64,000 bases of DNA, taken from assembly GCA_030706605.1 (NCBI GenBank), contig JAUZOE010000001.1, positions 62,001 through 126,000 on the forward strand, written 5' to 3'. A model generated the notes under the pieces. That model did no database searches and was not told the origin of the DNA. It worked only from the letters and a program-made list of their open reading frames with translations. The DNA is from Bacteroidota bacterium (GTDB lineage: Bacteria; Bacteroidota; Bacteroidia; Chitinophagales; Chitinophagaceae). Of this stretch, positions 39,560-48,246 are shown in pieces; position 1 is the stretch's first letter, and each line of letters opens with the position of its first letter. Both the position numbers and the translations under genes were made by a program.

Positions 39560-40576
39560 ATGGAAGAGTTAGTATGCACAAAACCCGGAGAATTTGAATA
39601 TAGAAAACGAGAAGCACCTTTATTACGACCCGGTCAGGCAATTCTAAAAATAAAACGCATCGGAATTTGCGGTACTGATTTCCATGGTTATGAAGGCACA
39701 CAACCTTTTTTCGCCTACCCGAGAATACTAGGGCATGAGCTGGCTGCTGATTTGGTTGAAGCCGACGGAGCAGATGATTTTATTCCCGGCGAACCTGTTA
39801 CCTTAATCCCCTATTTTAATTGTGGTAAATGTATTGCATGCAGAAATGGCAAACCCAATTGTTGCACAGATATTAAGGTGTGCGGTGTTCATATTGATGG
39901 AGGCATGGCAGAATATTTTTCCGTTCCTTCATACTCTTTAGTTAAAAGCCAGGGATTGAGTTATGATGAGTTGGCTTTGGTAGAACCGCTGGCTATCGGG
40001 GCACATGGTGTACGTCGTGCCGGGATACAGAAAGATGAATTTGTATTGATAATAGGTGCCGGTCCAATTGGATTGGGCACTATGGAATTTGCCAGGATAG
40101 CAGGCGCGAAAGTAATTGCTATGGATATAAATGATCAACGATTACAATTTTGTAAAGAAAAACTGAAAGTAGAGTATACAATCAACGCTTCAGATGAAGA
40201 CGTATTTGCAAGGTTAAAAAATATAACCAATGGAGATATGCCCATTGTTGTAATTGACGCTACAGGCAGCAGGAAAGCAATTAATAATGCGTTTCAATAC
40301 CTGGCCCATGGAGGGAGGTTTGTATTAATTGGCTTGCAAAAGGAAGACATTAATTTTAGTCATCCGGAATTTCATAAACGGGAACTAACGTTGATGAGTA
40401 GCCGTAATGCAACACGTGAAGATTTTAACCATGTAATCACCTCAATGAAAAAAGGATTGCTTAATCCGGCTAATTATATTTCTCACAGGGCAAAATTTGA
40501 AAGCTTGAAAGAAGTCTTTGAATCATGGCTTAATCCTGCAACAGGTGTGATAAAAGCCCTGGTAGAACTGGACTGA
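39560..40576 (+). CDS. Zinc-dependent sugar/alcohol dehydrogenase (MDR family)
   Basis: This 338-residue medium-chain dehydrogenase has a catalytic zinc region (GICGTDFHGYEG and GHE), a structural-zinc cluster CGKCIACRNGKPNCC, and a Rossmann motif IGAGPIGLG. The residue pattern resembles sorbitol, threonine and L-galactonate dehydrogenases. Similar genes are often found with L-fucose, L-galactose or L-arabinose catabolic genes in Bacteroidota. Here it precedes an arabinofuranosidase and a GH95 fucosidase, which suggests oxidation of a released deoxysugar or its acid, but the substrate is an inference. It ends with UGA, showing UGA is a stop in this genome. Confidence 0.85.
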   Translation: MEELVCTKPGEFEYRKREAPLLRPGQAILKIKRIGICGTDFHGYEGTQPFFAYPRILGHELAADLVEADGADDFIPGEPVTLIPYFNCGKCIACRNGKPNCCTDIKVCGVHIDGGMAEYFSVPSYSLVKSQGLSYDELALVEPLAIGAHGVRRAGIQKDEFVLIIGAGPIGLGTMEFARIAGAKVIAMDINDQRLQFCKEKLKVEYTINASDEDVFARLKNITNGDMPIVVIDATGSRKAINNAFQYLAHGGRFVLIGLQKEDINFSHPEFHKRELTLMSSRNATREDFNHVITSMKKGLLNPANYISHRAKFESLKEVFESWLNPATGVIKALVELD

Positions 40577-40630
40577 TTAATTATGGCACTTGGTTGCATT
40601 TTTCATTTACCTCTAAAAGACTAATTTTAA

Positions 40631-40642
40631 TTAATCGATTAA
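40631..40642. promoter_or_regulatory. Palindromic LacI-type operator upstream of the GH51/GH95 pair
   Basis: A perfect 12-bp palindrome TTAATCGATTAA with a central CG, as in LacI-family operators, centred about 30 bases before the -7 element at 40666. It overlaps the expected -33 region, so a bound repressor would block initiation. No LacI gene is in the window. Confidence 0.4.
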
Positions 40643-40665
40643 AAAAATGCAATAACTGTAAAAAT

Positions 40666-40673
40666 TACATTTG
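40666..40673 (+). promoter_or_regulatory. -7 promoter element (TACATTTG) of the GH51/GH95 operon
   Basis: Exact TAnnTTTG match downstream of a LacI-type palindrome. The predicted leader before the GH51 ATG at 40863 is about 180 nucleotides. Confidence 0.45.
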
Positions 40674-40862
40674 TTTCACACTACATTTATGTTCAAATTG
40701 ATTACTGCAAAAAAATGTAGTTGACTTAACGATTGACAATATTGATTTCTGCACATATAATAAGGGGTGAATAATAGATATTATCCTATCAGTAAAGGAA
40801 GATTATATTGTATACAAACCATTATGACTAATAATTTAAAAACCATTAAACTATCAGATTTT

Positions 40863-42401
40863 ATGATAAAATTTTTCCTATCTGTAAGTATTATTTTTTG
40901 GGCAAATATGGCTTCCGCTCAAACATCTATTTTAGTGAAAGCAGATTCTGCAAAACAAATCATCAATAAAAATATTTATGGCAATTTTGCTGAGCATCTT
41001 GGCCGTTGCATTTATGATGGTTTTTATGTTGGAGACTCTAACAAAATAATTCCCAATACTGAAGGCGTGCGAAATGATGTAATTGCTGCATTGCGTAAAA
41101 TGAAAATTCCTGTATTGCGCTGGCCGGGTGGTTGTTTTGCAGACACTTATCACTGGAAAGACGGTGTAGGCCCCAAAGATAAAAGGCCAACAATGGTTAA
41201 TAAGTGGTGGGGCGGCGTTACAGAAGACAACAGTTTCGGCACTCACGATTTTTTAAATATGTGTGAACGGCTGGGTGCTGATCCATACGTATCCGGTAAT
41301 GTAGGAAGTGGAACCGTACAGGAATTATCTGATTGGATACAATATGTAAATTTTGATGGCAAAAGTCCAATGTCTGACTGGAGAAAAAAGAACGGGCGTG
41401 ATAAGCCCTGGAATGTAAAATATTGGGGAGTAGGTAATGAAGCCTGGGGATGCGGTGGAAATATGACAGCAGAATATTATGCCAATATTTACAGAAAGTA
41501 TGCAACGTTTATGACAGGATGGAATAACAGTAATAAAATATTCCGCGTTGCATCGGGAGCTAATTCTTCTGATTATCATTGGACAGAAGTGATGATGCGC
41601 GATATTCCACACAATATGCTCGAAGGAATTGGCCTTCATCATTATTCCATTATTGACTGGGGTAATAAAGGATCTGCAACAGATTTTACTGAACAACAGT
41701 ATTTTGCTACTATGAAGTCAGCTTTGTTTATGGAAGAACTGGTGACAAAGCATTCTGCCATTATGGATAAGTATGATCCTCAAAAGAAAATTGCCCTGGT
41801 AGTAGATGAATGGGGTGGATGGTATAATGTAGAACCCGGGACCAACCCCGGTTTCCTTTACCAGCAAAATACAATGCGTGATGCTATGATAGCAGGTGTA
41901 ACGTTAAACATATTCAACAATCACTCTGACCGGGTTCGGATGGCCAACCTTGCACAAACCATCAATGTATTACAGGCAGTCATTTTAACTAATAAAGAAA
42001 AGATAATACTGACGCCTACCTATCACGTAATGGAAATGTACAATGTACACCAGGATGCAAGGCTGATACCGGTCAATGTGAAAACCGATAGTTATAATCT
42101 TGGTAACGAAAAATTACCATCTGTTTCTGCGTCAGCATCGAAAGATTCTGCCGGACTTATTCATATTTCCCTTACTAATATTAATCCTAAAAAGGCCGAA
42201 ACTATTTCTTTAACTATTGAAGGAGAAAAATACACAAGTGTTACAGGGCGAATTCTGACTTCTCCAAAATTGCAGGACCACAATACTTTCGAAGATCCCG
42301 AAAAAATAAAGCCAAAAGTATTTAAAGGGGCTTCACTTAAAGGAAACCTGTTAAGTGTAAAACTTCCTCCTTTTTCAGTAATCGTTTTAGAATTGAAATA
42401 A
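40863..42401 (+). CDS. Alpha-L-arabinofuranosidase, GH51
   Basis: This secreted glycosidase removes alpha-L-arabinofuranosyl side chains from plant polysaccharides such as arabinan and arabinoxylan. From the ATG at 40863 it has 512 residues with a Sec signal peptide ([19 protein letters not shown], then QTS). GH51 motifs are [13 protein letters not shown], the acid/base glutamate in [12 protein letters not shown] and the nucleophile in [11 protein letters not shown]-terminal beta-sandwich follows. In-frame starts at 40824 (ATG) and 40767 (GTG) are possible but would bury the signal peptide. The fucosidase gene starts 5 bases after its stop, so the two form an operon. Confidence 0.9.
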   Translation: MIKFFLSVSIIFWANMASAQTSILVKADSAKQIINKNIYGNFAEHLGRCIYDGFYVGDSNKIIPNTEGVRNDVIAALRKMKIPVLRWPGGCFADTYHWKDGVGPKDKRPTMVNKWWGGVTEDNSFGTHDFLNMCERLGADPYVSGNVGSGTVQELSDWIQYVNFDGKSPMSDWRKKNGRDKPWNVKYWGVGNEAWGCGGNMTAEYYANIYRKYATFMTGWNNSNKIFRVASGANSSDYHWTEVMMRDIPHNMLEGIGLHHYSIIDWGNKGSATDFTEQQYFATMKSALFMEELVTKHSAIMDKYDPQKKIALVVDEWGGWYNVEPGTNPGFLYQQNTMRDAMIAGVTLNIFNNHSDRVRMANLAQTINVLQAVILTNKEKIILTPTYHVMEMYNVHQDARLIPVNVKTDSYNLGNEKLPSVSASASKDSAGLIHISLTNINPKKAETISLTIEGEKYTSVTGRILTSPKLQDHNTFEDPEKIKPKVFKGASLKGNLLSVKLPPFSVIVLELK

Positions 42402-42406
42402 AGAAT

Positions 42407-44818
42407 ATGAAGAAAATTATTTTAATACTGCTTTTATCAACTCCCCTAATTGGAGAGTGTCAGAATTCTTTAAAACTTTGGTATCGACAACCGGCTAAGA
42501 TATGGCAGGAGTGTGTCCCTTTAGGCAATGGTCGGCTTGGCGCTATGCCTGATGGAAATGTGTTTAATGAAAATATAGTACTGAATGATATCACCCTGTG
42601 GTCTGGAGGGCCGCAAGATGCAGATCGCCAGGGAGCGGCCAAATATCTTCCCGAAATCCGTAAATTATTATTTGAAGGAAAAAATGACCAGGCTGAAATC
42701 CTGATCAATAAATCATTTATTTGTAAAGGCGCTGGTTCCGGCTCCGGAAACGGAGCTAATGTACCCTACGGCTGTTACCAGGTACTCGGGAACCTTCGAT
42801 TACAATATGATTACGGAAGCGATACTGCTGACATAAAGCCATCTGATTATGTCCGGGAACTATTCTTAGATAGTGCACTTGCAAAATGTAGTTTCCGGAT
42901 TGGAAATGTTACCTATCAGCGCGAATATCTTACCAGTTTTTCAGATGATGTAATCATCATTCGTATTTCTGCAGATCATTCCAAAAAGATAAACCTGACC
43001 TTATCTTTAAATCGGCCTGAAAGATATCATACTGTAGTGCATGATCAGGAACTGGACATGTACGGGCAATTAAATAACGGAACAGATGGAAAAGGAATGC
43101 ATTACCTGGCACGGGTAAGAATGAAATCGGAAGGAGGAAGCCTTACGGCTGGCGATAGCACGCTCCGGCTGCAAAATGCCAACGCAGTAACCCTCTATAT
43201 TTCTGCTGCTACTGACTTTCGTAACCAATCCTATAAACAAACTTCATTGTCCTTATTAAATAAGGCAATGAATAAATCTTTTCAAAAAGAAAAAGCAAAT
43301 CACATAAAATCATTTCAGCAGCTTTTTAACCGGGCATCTTTTTCATTGAATACAGATCATCCGGAAGTAGAGGCATTGCCTACTGATGAAAGACTGAGGG
43401 CATTTGCAAACGACCCTACTGATAATGGGTTACCCGTTCTTTATTTCCAATATGGAAGATATTTACTGATCAGCAGCACCCGGCCGGGGTTATTACCTCC
43501 CAACCTGCAGGGTCTATGGGCTAATACAATCCAGACTCCCTGGAATGGCGATTACCACTTAGATATTAATATCCAGATGAATCACTGGCCGCTTGAAGTG
43601 ACCAATCTTCCTATGTTGAACGAGCCATTTTATACCCTTGTAAAAAGCCTCGTAAAACCCGGAGAAAAAACTGCCAAAGCTTATTATAATGGTAAAGGCT
43701 GGATAGCCCATGTAATTACCAATGTATGGGGATACACATCTCCGGGAGAATCTGCTTCATGGGGCGCCACCAATTCCGGGTCAGGGTGGCTTTGCCAGGT
43801 GTTGTGGAATCATTATGCTTTTACATTAGATACTAATTACCTCCGGAAAATATATCCTATTATTAAAGGCTCTGCAGAATTTTATTTGAGCACAATGGTC
43901 AAAGATCCGAATAACGGATGGCTGGTAACCGCGCCTTCCAATTCTCCTGAAAATGCATTTCTGCTACCCAATGGAAAGGCAGCACATGTATGTGTATCAC
44001 CTACTATAGATAACCAGATCATAAGAGCATTATTTACGCATGTAATTGAAGCAGGTATTCAATTAAAGTTGGATGAGCCATTTAGGAAAAAGCTGTTACT
44101 GGCTAAGAGCCAGTTGCCTCCCAACCAGGTTGGGAAAGATGGGCGTTTAATGGAATGGCTACAGGAATATGAAGAACCGGAGCCTCATCACAGGCATGTT
44201 TCTCCAATGTGGGGTTTATACCCGGCTGATGAGATTACGTTAACCCGAACACCAAAGATTGCAAAAGCCGCTATAGCGTTTCTTGATAAACGCGGTGACA
44301 TGGGTACAGGTTGGTCGCTTGCCTGGAAAATAAATTTATGGGCCCGCCTTCGAGATGGCAATCATGCCTTCAGGCTGCTGAAAGATCTGCTAAAACCTAC
44401 TGATGCTACAGGATTTAATATGGTAGATGGTGGTGGCACTTATCCTAACCTTTTTGATGCACATCCGCCTTTCCAGATTGATGGAAATTTCGGGGGTACT
44501 GCGGGCATAGCAGAAATGTTATTACAAAGCCAGTCTGGAGAGATTTCTTTATTGCCCGCCCTCCCCGATGAGTGGAAAGCAGGCGATGTAAAAGGATTAA
44601 AAGCAAGAGGCAACTTTGAAGTAAATATGAAATGGGAAAATCACTTATTGGTTAATGCTTCAATTCAATCTTTAAACGGTGGACTATGTACAATAAGAAC
44701 GAATCATCCGGTAAAAGTTACAGGTATTGATACAACATCACAAAAAACAGCATTGGGTTACCTGACTTCTTTTGAAACGCAGAAAGGGAAAATATATCAG
44801 ATTTCTGCAATTCAGTAA
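42407..44818 (+). CDS. GH95 glycosidase, probable alpha-L-fucosidase
   Basis: This secreted 803-residue GH95 enzyme would release terminal alpha-L-fucose (or, in some members, alpha-L-galactose) from xyloglucan or host glycans. A signal peptide covers about residues 1-19. The (alpha/alpha)6 catalytic domain shows [20 protein letters not shown], the SPENAF segment that carries the catalytic glutamate in the family and [15 protein letters not shown] with the second acid. The water-activating asparagine pair, NxN in characterised members, reads DIN here ([10 protein letters not shown]), so the first asparagine is aspartate. This may matter for activity or linkage. It forms an operon with the GH51 gene. 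Confidence 0.88.
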   Translation: MKKIILILLLSTPLIGECQNSLKLWYRQPAKIWQECVPLGNGRLGAMPDGNVFNENIVLNDITLWSGGPQDADRQGAAKYLPEIRKLLFEGKNDQAEILINKSFICKGAGSGSGNGANVPYGCYQVLGNLRLQYDYGSDTADIKPSDYVRELFLDSALAKCSFRIGNVTYQREYLTSFSDDVIIIRISADHSKKINLTLSLNRPERYHTVVHDQELDMYGQLNNGTDGKGMHYLARVRMKSEGGSLTAGDSTLRLQNANAVTLYISAATDFRNQSYKQTSLSLLNKAMNKSFQKEKANHIKSFQQLFNRASFSLNTDHPEVEALPTDERLRAFANDPTDNGLPVLYFQYGRYLLISSTRPGLLPPNLQGLWANTIQTPWNGDYHLDINIQMNHWPLEVTNLPMLNEPFYTLVKSLVKPGEKTAKAYYNGKGWIAHVITNVWGYTSPGESASWGATNSGSGWLCQVLWNHYAFTLDTNYLRKIYPIIKGSAEFYLSTMVKDPNNGWLVTAPSNSPENAFLLPNGKAAHVCVSPTIDNQIIRALFTHVIEAGIQLKLDEPFRKKLLLAKSQLPPNQVGKDGRLMEWLQEYEEPEPHHRHVSPMWGLYPADEITLTRTPKIAKAAIAFLDKRGDMGTGWSLAWKINLWARLRDGNHAFRLLKDLLKPTDATGFNMVDGGGTYPNLFDAHPPFQIDGNFGGTAGIAEMLLQSQSGEISLLPALPDEWKAGDVKGLKARGNFEVNMKWENHLLVNASIQSLNGGLCTIRTNHPVKVTGIDTTSQKTALGYLTSFETQKGKIYQISAIQ

Positions 44819-44879
44819 GTTTCTGTAATTTGTTTAAAAAATCAATTCAATAATCGAAACGAGGCTAAAGCAATTTTAA

Positions 44880-45077
44880 ATGCAAACAAAAAAGCTTGCA
44901 AACATTCAAGGAAAGTTGAGCAGGACGGAAATGAAAAACATTATGGCTGGTAGTGATAGTACTTGTCAATACGGCCATCTATCATCTAGCTCGGATTCGG
45001 ATTGAGCGGGCATCAATGCTGGTGTATGTTGCAACCAGTCCGATGAAAATTCTTGTTGTTGGTCTAAGTGTGCATAG
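44880..45077 (+). pseudogene. Cys-rich leader peptide 1, interrupted by an in-frame UGA
   Basis: The frame opens with a 24-residue leader (MQTKKLANIQGK then LSRTEMKNIMAG), fitting the double-glycine consensus LSxxELxxIxGG with Ala at -2. The core begins SDSTC and meets a UGA at 45003-45005 after the residues SSSSDSD. The same frame then continues without a stop to a UAG at 45075-45077, encoding 23 residues with five cysteines, including two CC pairs (GVCC, SCCWSKC). UGA replaces a residue that follows DSD, the place where peptide 4 has Cys, so TGC or TGT is a plausible ancestor. It could be a recent nonsense mutation or a recoded codon. It ends about 80 bases before the first TlpA-like gene. 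Confidence 0.6.
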
Positions 45078-45158
45078 TAAAATTAACAACAAAGGGATAC
45101 TATATTTAGAATTCCCTTTGTTTCAAACCTTGAAAATTGAAAGATGTTAACAACAAAT

Positions 45159-46238
45159 ATGAAATATAAAATAATTGTATTTTCTTTTATATTTATTACA
45201 ATTCCAATTTATTCAATTTGCCAGGAACATCACTTTATTTTAAAAGTAAATTTTGATGATTCTACTATAAAAACTCTTTTTATTGGTGAAGCCTATTATT
45301 ATAAGTTTGAATCCTACCATGCCGCAAAAATAAAATCAGATTCTTCTAAGGTTTATCAAAACAGCTACTTGTTCGAAGGAACTACATTATACCCAACAGC
45401 TATTAGAATATTTCCTTTGCATAGTTCTCAACATTTTAATAAACTCATCTTTATTGATACAGGGTACCAGGAAATAACGATTATTAAAAAAGACAGCGAT
45501 TATGTAATCCAATCAAATACCGCCGTTGAAAAAGAACATAGGAAATTCCTAAACGAAATGGATATTAAAACGATAGATGACAAAATAAATGGTAAAAAAT
45601 TATTGTCGTATGTACAAAAGAATCCTAATTCTTATGTGGCCTTATTTGGAATAATTAATCAGGCATTCAGATATTCTTATCTCCCTATTTTTAAAAAAAT
45701 AAATGATGAATTTATTGAAAAAATAAAGGGAACTATAGCGTTTCAATATTATCTGAATAATTACAGCCCTAAAACCGTTAGTTCTCTCGCCCCCGATTTT
45801 TTAGGAGTAAGTTTGGATCATAAAATAGTTACTTTATCACCATTTATAGGTAAGAGTTTTGTCTTATTGGATTTTTGGGCAAGCTGGTGTGGGCCTTGTC
45901 GAGAAATGATGCCCGACTTAAAACATTTATATCAAAAATATCATTTAAAAGGTTTGCAAATTATCAGTATATCTTTTGATACAGATAGTACAGATTGGAA
46001 GAAAGCTGTAAGAGAAGAGGGTATTCAATCCTGGATTAATGTGATTAGCAGAGAATATTATTCGCTTCAAAATCCTAATGGTTTACACGTAAAATATGGT
46101 ATTAAGGCAATTCCGACGACTATCTTAATTGACAAAAAAGGAAGTATTATCGGGCATTATGAAGGATATTCAAAAAATGATTCAGAATCGGATCTGGATA
46201 GGAAATTGGATGAAATATTTCGATATATATCTCTTTAA
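45159..46238 (+). CDS. Secreted TlpA/thioredoxin-fold oxidoreductase 1
   Basis: This 359-residue periplasmic protein starts at the ATG at 45159 with a Sec signal peptide (cleavage near SICQ). The first ~200 residues form a poorly conserved beta-plus-helical region like that of DUF4369-type thioredoxins, and residues about 220-359 are a TlpA-like thioredoxin domain. The active site is WASWCGPCREM (CGPC) and the cis-proline lies in GIKAIPTTILI. The CGPC pair is that of thioredoxins, usually reducing or isomerising. It lies directly after peptide 1, and I infer that it acts on disulfides of that peptide or its relatives. Confidence 0.85.
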   Translation: MKYKIIVFSFIFITIPIYSICQEHHFILKVNFDDSTIKTLFIGEAYYYKFESYHAAKIKSDSSKVYQNSYLFEGTTLYPTAIRIFPLHSSQHFNKLIFIDTGYQEITIIKKDSDYVIQSNTAVEKEHRKFLNEMDIKTIDDKINGKKLLSYVQKNPNSYVALFGIINQAFRYSYLPIFKKINDEFIEKIKGTIAFQYYLNNYSPKTVSSLAPDFLGVSLDHKIVTLSPFIGKSFVLLDFWASWCGPCREMMPDLKHLYQKYHLKGLQIISISFDTDSTDWKKAVREEGIQSWINVISREYYSLQNPNGLHVKYGIKAIPTTILIDKKGSIIGHYEGYSKNDSESDLDRKLDEIFRYISL

Positions 46239-46261
46239 TTATAGGTTTTAAGTATTTACAT

Positions 46262-46486
46262 TATTTTCTTTTGGAATAGTTCCCCAAAGGAAAAGTTCTG
46301 CGGAACTACACGGCAATTGCAAAACCGTGGCAGAACAGCCAGAGCCTCTGATGCTAAAAGTTATAGGCATAACCAAATTTTATTAAATTTAAAAATTTTA
46401 AAAATGCAAATTAAAAAAATGAGCCTTGCCAACATAAAAGGAAAGTTGAGTAGGGCTGAGATGAAGAACATTATGGCGGGTAGTGG
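46262..46486 (+). repeat. Duplicated leader block, copy A (upstream of peptide 2)
   Basis: About 225 bases, including GGAATAGTTCC and the hairpin GTTCTGCGGAAC, run from the end of TlpA gene 1 through the leader codons of peptide 2 and are closely similar to 47831-48053. Both copies keep the order of short motifs (for example CTACACGGCAATTGCAAAACC) and a GAxGCTAAAAG tract, which also precedes peptide 1 at 44861-44870. Confidence 0.8.
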
Positions 46487-46583
46487 AGACACCAACTGTG
46501 TAAAAGATGGTGAAAGCTGCCCTTTTTGGGCAAATTGCTGCAACGAATGTTTAGCAACTTTTAAATGCGGTACAAGTAGTTAG
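46404..46583 (+). CDS. Cys-rich leader peptide 2 (intact), knottin-like core
   Basis: This 59-residue precursor has a 26-residue leader (MQIKKMSLANIKGK then LSRAEMKNIMAG) and a 33-residue core beginning SGDTNC. The leader matches the double-glycine peptide export signature: Leu-12, Ser-11, Glu-8, Met-7, Ile-4, Ala-2, Gly-1. The core holds six cysteines spaced C-x6-C-x5-CC-x2-C-x5-C, which is the order and spacing of an inhibitor cystine knot. The frame extends upstream without a stop from 46317, but the ATG at 46404 gives the leader seen in its relatives. It lies just before TlpA gene 2. Activity (antimicrobial, inhibitory or signalling) is unknown. Export would need a peptidase-containing ABC transporter, not found in the window. 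Confidence 0.7.
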   Translation: MQIKKMSLANIKGKLSRAEMKNIMAGSGDTNCVKDGESCPFWANCCNECLATFKCGTSS

Positions 46584-46622
46584 CCGTAGTTTTTCTTTAA
46601 TGAAAATCCCAATGAATTTCGA

Positions 46623-47795
46623 ATGAAAAAAATAATAGCAACACTAATTTGCCTTTTTGTATTTTTTATAATAAGTGCAAGTGTGCAGTTAGCAAAGCAC
46701 AAAGGATATGTTATTAATGGAACCTTCAACGGTCTTGATTCAGGTATTATCCGGATGCTTTCAATAAATGGCAATGTAGTGATGGATAGTTCTTTAATCG
46801 TAAAAGGTAAATTTTCTATGCATGGAAAAATAGGATTGCCGCAACAGTTTCGGTTTAATGTTTCCCCTGGCAACTGGAACTTCCTTGCATTCGTAGAAGA
46901 TACTCTTATATCACTTTCAATTGATACAACCGGCGCCAACCAGTATGGCGATGAAAAGAATCACTGGTCCCTTATTTGGGAGATTCATGAAGAGGGTTCA
47001 ACGCTCTCAGACGTATTTGCCAAATTTAAAAATGAAACCCATCAAAAATATTACAAATCAGTTATAACTTCGCTAAGAGAAAAACTGTCGGCAATTGGAG
47101 TAAATGCCAAAACAACAGATAATGTGAATAGGGAAATAGATTCATTAAAAACGTTGGGATTAACAGAGCAAAAAGATTGGATTGAAAATTACATAAATCA
47201 CAAACCTTCTTCAATTGCAGGAGTTTTTCTCTTTTCTCAATATTATCAATCATCTCCTGGCATGTCTTTATCCTATTTGGATGAAATTCTAAAAAAGTTT
47301 TCAGCGCCTGCGACATCTTCCACTTATTTTGAAGAACTGGAAGGCATAGCAGTTAATCTCAAAAACGCTCAACGTAATAGTATTGCGCCGGATTTTACTT
47401 TGTTAAAAAGAGATAAATCTGAATTTAAATTTTCCTCCACAAAGGGAAATTATACGTTGCTTGATTTTTGGGCGAGTTGGTGTATTCCCTGTAGAAAAGC
47501 GATACCCCATTGGAAAATAATCTACTCAAAATACAGACCAAAAGGTTTGATTATAGTGAGTATATCCAATGACAGAAACTGGGACGACTGGACGAAAGCG
47601 CTTGATAAAGAAAAAATGCCGTGGATTCAGGTTATTGACGAATTTGCGTCTTCAAATGAAACAGCGAAAGTTTCTGATTTGTTTGGTATTAAAGCATTTC
47701 CATATTATATATTGATTGATAAAGATGGCAAAATAATTCTTTCTACCAATGATGAGAGTATGATGCAGAGCAAAATACAAGAGATACTAAAGTGA
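46623..47795 (+). CDS. Secreted TlpA/thioredoxin-fold oxidoreductase 2 with DUF4369-like N-terminus
   Basis: This 390-residue periplasmic protein has a Sec signal peptide and an N-terminal beta domain like DUF4369 (GYVINGTFNGLDSGIIRMLS, VVMDSSLIVKGKFSMHGKI). A helical middle and a C-terminal TlpA thioredoxin domain follow. The active site reads WASWCIPCRKA (CIPC), less reducing than CGPC by analogy, and the cis-proline is in GIKAFPYYILID. It starts 39 bases after the intact Cys-rich peptide 2, the tightest pairing in the array. It ends with UGA. Confidence 0.85.
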   Translation: MKKIIATLICLFVFFIISASVQLAKHKGYVINGTFNGLDSGIIRMLSINGNVVMDSSLIVKGKFSMHGKIGLPQQFRFNVSPGNWNFLAFVEDTLISLSIDTTGANQYGDEKNHWSLIWEIHEEGSTLSDVFAKFKNETHQKYYKSVITSLREKLSAIGVNAKTTDNVNREIDSLKTLGLTEQKDWIENYINHKPSSIAGVFLFSQYYQSSPGMSLSYLDEILKKFSAPATSSTYFEELEGIAVNLKNAQRNSIAPDFTLLKRDKSEFKFSSTKGNYTLLDFWASWCIPCRKAIPHWKIIYSKYRPKGLIIVSISNDRNWDDWTKALDKEKMPWIQVIDEFASSNETAKVSDLFGIKAFPYYILIDKDGKIILSTNDESMMQSKIQEILK

Positions 47796-47830
47796 GTTGA
47801 GTCAATGATTAAAATTTAATTGCTAAAAAA

Positions 47831-48053
47831 TATTTTCTCTTGGAATAGTTCCTCAAAAGAAAAGTTCTGCGGAACTACACGGCAATTGCAAAACCTTGGC
47901 GGAACAGCCAAAACCTTTGAGGCTAAAAGCTAAGGCAAAACAATTTTTCTTAATTTTAAAAACTTAAAAATGCAAATTAAAAAAATGAGTCTTTCCAACA
48001 TAAAAGGAAAGTTGAATCGGGCAGAAATGAAAAACATTGTGGCTGGAAGCGGC
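47831..48053 (+). repeat. Duplicated leader block, copy B (upstream of peptide 3)
   Basis: Second copy of the ~225-base block described at 46262, from TATTTTCTCTTGGAATAG through the leader codons of peptide 3. Similarity continues across non-coding bases as well as the leader, so the duplication is recent or the leader RNA is under selection. Confidence 0.8.
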
Positions 48054-48161
48054 ACATGAAAATGTGATTCTAATTGTTGTGGGGATTTTAGTGCTACATG
48101 TGATAATCCTGCTTGTCCAAAGTGCAACAGTAGGAATAGAGGGCCATATGTTTGCTCCTGA
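47970..48161 (+). pseudogene. Cys-rich leader peptide 3, interrupted by an in-frame UGA
   Basis: The leader (MQIKKMSLSNIKGK then LNRAEMKNIVAG) differs from that of peptide 2 at three of 26 positions. The core begins SGT and meets UGA at 48057-48059, three residues after the cleavage site. The frame then continues for 33 codons with seven cysteines (KCDSNCC, ATCDNPACPKC, YVCS) to a second UGA at 48159-48161, and beyond a further UAG it still encodes cysteine-bearing sequence. Loss by mutation is the simplest view, but a second UGA at the same kind of place as in peptide 1 is notable. It lies 85 bases before TlpA gene 3. Confidence 0.55.
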
Positions 48162-48246
48162 TGGGTATAGAAATTCTACTATACGGGAGGGAATTGTGCT
48201 CCTACTTTTCTTTCTTGTAAATCATTAATAAATAAACTATTTCATT

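Noticed and set aside
44953-45150. 65-codon frame overlapping Cys-rich peptide 1
   Set aside because: It is out of frame with the leader-bearing peptide and has no domain or signal. The peptide frame explains the region better.
45003-48059. Selenocysteine or a reassigned UGA as the explanation of the in-frame UGAs
   Set aside because: No convincing SECIS-type hairpin follows either UGA, and UGA ends normal genes elsewhere in the window (40574-40576 and 47793-47795).
48037-48228. 63-codon hydrophobic frame overlapping Cys-rich peptide 3
   Set aside because: It starts inside the peptide's leader codons in another frame. The leader homology with peptide 2 decides the frame.
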